Shown here piece by piece: positions 17,301-19,077 of a stretch of DNA of 19,077 nucleotides. This DNA is from JBEIJQ01 sp040380145 (GTDB taxonomy: Bacteria; Bacteroidota; Bacteroidia; Chitinophagales; Saprospiraceae). The translations under genes and the position numbers were made by a program. How positions within the stretch are numbered: position 1 is the stretch's first letter; each line of letters starts with the position of its first letter. The stretch covers positions 1 through 19,077 of the forward strand of contig JBEIJQ010000056.1 in NCBI GenBank assembly GCA_040380145.1. The letters are read 5' to 3'. The notes under the pieces are model-generated. The model did not search any database. It was not told where the DNA came from and worked only from the letters and a program-made list of their open reading frames with translations.

Positions 17301-17960
17301 CGATTCCGGGCCGATGTGGCCAACGGTTTCCACTTCGATCCGTCCCTTGGCACGATGGGCGTTTTGGGCTTTGATGCCCGCCACTACCAGCGGTTGGATC
17401 GCCTCAGCATTTTTGCCGTTCGAGGTGCCGGTGCCTTCTCTTTCGGTTCGGAAAAAATGTTGTATTTCCTCGGCGGCACCGAAAACTGGCTCAACAACAA
17501 GTTCGACAACGACATCCCCGTTCCTACCGAAGGATTCGCCTATCAGACCGTGGCGGCCAACCTGCGCGGCTTCGCCTCCAATATCCGCAACGGCAGTTCG
17601 TACCTGTTGATCAATGCCGAACTGCGCGTGCCGGTGTTCAATTACCTGTCCAAAAAAACCCTCAAATCGCCTTTCCTGCGCAATTTCCAGCTCACGGCCT
17701 TCTGCGATGTTGGATCGGCTTGGACCGGTTTTTCGCCCTTCCGCAACGACAATCCGCTGAACACCTACACCAGCGACAACCCCTTCAGCCCCGTGCAGGT
17801 TACGGTCCGCTATTTCCGGCAGCCCATCGTGATGGGTTATGGATTGGGGGTCAGGTCCATGTTGTTCGGTTATTTCGTGCGGCTCGATTATGCATGGGGA
17901 GTCGAAACGGGCAAGCAGCTCGATCCGCTCCTGCATGTATCCATCGGTTACGACTTTTGA
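14400..17960 (+). CDS. Exported peptidase-like/PD40 propeller protein with Omp85-like barrel
   Basis: This 1186-aa protein begins with a signal peptide (1-22, ending FLGAQ). Residues about 30-270 resemble an MA-clan peptidase-like domain (FYESPHFVTYFDR, PAWFTEGLVGFVAEEW), but no HExxH occurs: the expected position reads RRQIREGLARV, so it is probably not catalytic. Residues about 300-545 form a PD40/TolB-like propeller (ARLSPDGRYLAYASNN, FAFLSDENGIFNRQIG). A proline-rich linker covers about 648-757. Residues about 775-1186 look like an outer-membrane barrel with an Omp85/BamA-type end (INAELRVPVF, AFCDVGSAWTG, GLGVRSMLFGYFVRLDYAWG, final Phe). It is probably anchored in the outer membrane with its N-terminal domains in the periplasm. 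Its function is unknown; protein insertion or binding at the outer membrane is inference. ATG 14400 is preferred over TTG 14394 because the signal peptide starts there. Similar proteins in Bacteroidota are labelled TolB-like or PD40. Confidence 0.8.
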   Translation: MNRFRNAFFLLICLALPVFLGAQINQRFGKNRVQYHDFTWYFYESPHFVTYFDRSDIALGKFAMQVAEQDLSELQAAMEFRISQKINIVVYSDLTDLLMSNIGNDELFANTGGVTKIVDNKIFVYFDGSHAELRRQIREGLARVFLNNMLFGTNLQEIVQNAVLMNLPAWFTEGLVGFVAEEWNTELDDRLRDALLSGRYRTFSEFAAAEPRFAGHAMWYFIAQLYGRPTVSNLLYLTRINRSVESGFLYVTANTYEQIGIAWMQYFLTRYNLDENGRQFLPIGGDSTVLALQKCKGDLEKHYSGARLSPDGRYLAYASNNRGKFRVHLYDFREKKTLTVLKGGFRNPLQATDYGYPLLAWSPKGATLSVFYEKRDQIYLLRYPVADPKKAETFNVENLERILSVDCEDEKWYVLTAYNDGLTGIYRYAPTSGQRRLTSDFYDYRDAVCAEINGQKGVLFASNRPDLKIEPLRFDSILPLARYDLFFYNFDTARTRELVRITNTPGATERTPVAIDGRHFAFLSDENGIFNRQIGVIDTVFDHYDRVVVFDRRRDSLVQHADSIIRIPEAEVDTQYVVPVYRPKGFVRNGTDYIRGLAEHHYAPRSGRVAELYRRNGRFFVRVFADSLTAGVDRLRPTYFGGQVRRIPAPAPTPPKSEPPIKVVPQEQRVEAEEILLVDSFETDTPPPPVRPPVPVPPDTGKIDIDNYFFQSEFEEVQTPEPLRPDTMAPAPPLRADGQPTEARPIPAPQKTDQDRVLLPAQKMIRFHKLKPMPYLVRFRSEAITTQLDNSLLFGGMESVSATPSGRFGFPPPGILLKTTMRDVFEDYRIELGARIPTTFNGMEYFIVFDNLRKRLDKRFAFYRKGASNTYVTEGPAFLQTRIKTVTHLGLMELSYPFDAFRSLRGQVIVRDDKRIFKATDTLTLEAETYSEQRLGVRLEYVFDNVVQVMPNIFNGSRYKVYGEFYNRFRADVANGFHFDPSLGTMGVLGFDARHYQRLDRLSIFAVRGAGAFSFGSEKMLYFLGGTENWLNNKFDNDIPVPTEGFAYQTVAANLRGFASNIRNGSSYLLINAELRVPVFNYLSKKTLKSPFLRNFQLTAFCDVGSAWTGFSPFRNDNPLNTYTSDNPFSPVQVTVRYFRQPIVMGYGLGVRSMLFGYFVRLDYAWGVETGKQLDPLLHVSIGYDF

Positions 17961-17969
17961 CCTTTTGCC

Positions 17970-18875
17970 GTGGACGAAGAACAGCTGTTCCGCATTTTTT
18001 TCAACCGCCATCTCAACGCAGATCTGCGCGAAATGGAAATGGCCCGCCACCGCTTGCTGGGCTTGCTCGGGTGCATGGCCGCGCTGATCATTGCATTGTT
18101 GTGGTTGGCGCTGTACGCCGAAATCGCTTCCCTTTATTTGGGGATATGGCTACCCGTCGCCCTCTTGCTCTCGTTTGGGTATTGGCGGATCCGCGTTTTC
18201 AAAAGCCGTTTCAAACCGTTGATCCTGACAAGATTGTTGCAATATATAGACCCGGGGTTCCGTTATTTTCCGGGAGAAAAAATTCCCAAGGACACTTTCG
18301 TCCGCAGCGGGCTGTTCGGGGTGGATCCCCAGAAATACAACGGTGAAGACTACATCAAGGGCGAAAGAGGTGATTTGACTTTCGAGGTTTGCGAACTCAC
18401 GGTGCTGCATCCCTCGGTGGTCAAAGGCGGTTTGGCACGCCTTTTTCAGGGCGTTTTTATGCATGTGGCGCGCGAAGATGCCAGCCAAGGCCGTCTTTTG
18501 CTGGTGCCCCAAAAAGAAAAAATTTACTTGGGCCGCGCCATCAAGGAGTTTGTCCGCTCCGGCGCCATGCCCCGATCCGGCCCCAACGATGATTTCAACG
18601 AGCGGTTTGCTTTCTACATGCAACCGGATGCCCCCTGTAGCCATCTTTTCACGCCGCCCCGCCTGCAGGCCATCGCCGATTTCCAGCGCGAACACCGCCG
18701 CCGTCTGTATTTTTCCTACATAGACGGACATTACTTCGTGGCGCAGGAGCAAGCAAAAGATAGCTTGGAACCCTCTATCCTTCGGTCCAACATCGATTTC
18801 GACCGCGTCTTCGAGTTTTACACGGTGCTGTACAAATTGACCGGACTGGTCGAGGAACTGGATTTGTTGGATTGA
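17970..18875 (+). CDS. DUF3137-type membrane protein
   Basis: This 301-aa protein has a charged amphipathic N-terminus (DEEQLFRIFFNRHLNADLREME) and two adjacent membrane helices (about 29-50 and 53-73). A soluble domain of about 225 aa follows. The domain contains GEDYIKGERGDLTFEVCELTV, FQGVFMHV and the late LYFSYIDGHYFVA, which resemble the DUF3137 family, sometimes labelled galanin. No function is known for the family. The start is GTG, 9 nt after the stop of the barrel-protein gene, so the two are probably co-transcribed. A strong terminator follows. The topology suggests an inner-membrane protein with its large domain in the cytoplasm, though orientation is not certain. Confidence 0.75.
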   Translation: MDEEQLFRIFFNRHLNADLREMEMARHRLLGLLGCMAALIIALLWLALYAEIASLYLGIWLPVALLLSFGYWRIRVFKSRFKPLILTRLLQYIDPGFRYFPGEKIPKDTFVRSGLFGVDPQKYNGEDYIKGERGDLTFEVCELTVLHPSVVKGGLARLFQGVFMHVAREDASQGRLLLVPQKEKIYLGRAIKEFVRSGAMPRSGPNDDFNERFAFYMQPDAPCSHLFTPPRLQAIADFQREHRRRLYFSYIDGHYFVAQEQAKDSLEPSILRSNIDFDRVFEFYTVLYKLTGLVEELDLLD

Positions 18876-18961
18876 GGCGGAAGGGCAGGATCTTATCTAC
18901 CAAGAGGATCGAAAAAATCCTGAAAATCTTGATTCCGACAAAATAGACGGGCAAGGCGTTT

Positions 18962-19010
18962 CCCAATCACAATTTTGGGTTCAACCCAAAATTGTAATTG
19001 GGCTCTTTTT
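18962..19010 (+). terminator. Intrinsic terminator after the DUF3137-type gene
   Basis: CCCAAT plus ACAATTTTGGGT (18962-18980) pairs with ACCCAAAATTGT plus ATTGGG (18984-19002), with one C/A mismatch and a TCA loop, giving 18 bp of stem. CTCTTTTT follows at 19003-19010. On the minus strand the stem is not followed by a T run, so it should act mainly on plus-strand transcripts. It lies 86 nt past the stop codon. Confidence 0.85.
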
Positions 19011-19043
19011 GATCTGCTCAATTTGGGTCTTTATCGGACTTTT

Positions 19044-19077
19044 TCAGCGGTAGCGTTTGAGCTGTTCGCAAGGTGAT
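19044..19077 (-). CDS. Possible C-terminal end of a convergent gene (partial)
   Basis: On the minus strand the window edge can be read as a short open tail ending SPCEQLKRYR and then TGA at 19046-19044. A gene here would converge on the DUF3137-type gene, with the terminator between them. Ten codons are too few to identify a product or to exclude chance, so this is only a pointer for anyone who has the flanking sequence. Confidence 0.2.
   Translation of the reverse strand, partial: SPCEQLKRYR

Noticed and set aside
15714..18050. A 778-codon open frame on the minus strand
   Set aside because: It is antisense to the barrel-propeller gene and extends into the DUF3137-type gene. The plus-strand reading has a signal peptide, domains and a terminal barrel motif, so the antisense frame is a shadow.

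Overview
The window holds most of a division and cell wall (dcw) cluster of a GC-rich member of the Bacteroidota. The order mraZ-rsmH-ftsL-ftsI-murE-mraY-murD-ftsW-murG-murC-ftsQ is the Bacteroidota order. Promoter-like octamers match the phylum's TAnnTTTG -7 element, most starts lack a Shine-Dalgarno sequence, MraY carries an enlarged loop, and FtsI ends in a PASTA domain. The class cannot be fixed from this sequence; a Saprospiria- or Chitinophagia-like lineage is a guess from the GC content and one protein family.

Minus strand, 12781 down to 101: eleven genes read leftwards in one tightly packed operon (4-nt overlap at murG/murC; gaps of 1-4 nt at ftsW/murG, murD/ftsW and murC/ftsQ). They encode the regulator MraZ, the 16S rRNA methyltransferase RsmH, divisome proteins (FtsL, FtsI, FtsW, FtsQ), the UDP-MurNAc-peptide ligases (MurE, MurD, MurC) and the lipid I/II enzymes (MraY, MurG). 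MurE has the DNPR motif of the meso-diaminopimelate type. ftsA and ftsZ would be expected just left of position 1. The most striking point here is that rsmH is split into two frames by what looks like one missing base near 11904. Upstream of mraZ is a 10-bp-phased array of GTGGG repeats next to a -7-like box, which fits MraZ autoregulation.

Minus strand, 14206 to 13007: an unnamed 399-aa protein with ATP-grasp-like motifs lies upstream of mraZ. It is separated from it by 225 nt that hold the operator and two related inverted repeats.

Plus strand, 14400 to 18875: facing away from that gene, and probably driven from back-to-back promoters at 14226-14254, is a two-gene unit. The first gene encodes a 1186-aa exported protein combining a degenerate peptidase-like domain, a PD40/TolB-like propeller, a proline-rich linker and a C-terminal Omp85-like outer-membrane barrel. 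The second encodes a DUF3137-type membrane protein 9 nt downstream. A strong hairpin terminator at 18962-19010 closes the unit.

Most of the window is conserved housekeeping sequence. The parts most likely to repay attention are the rsmH frameshift, the MraZ operator array and the barrel-propeller protein with its DUF3137 partner. I saw no mobile element, CRISPR array, tRNA or rRNA.
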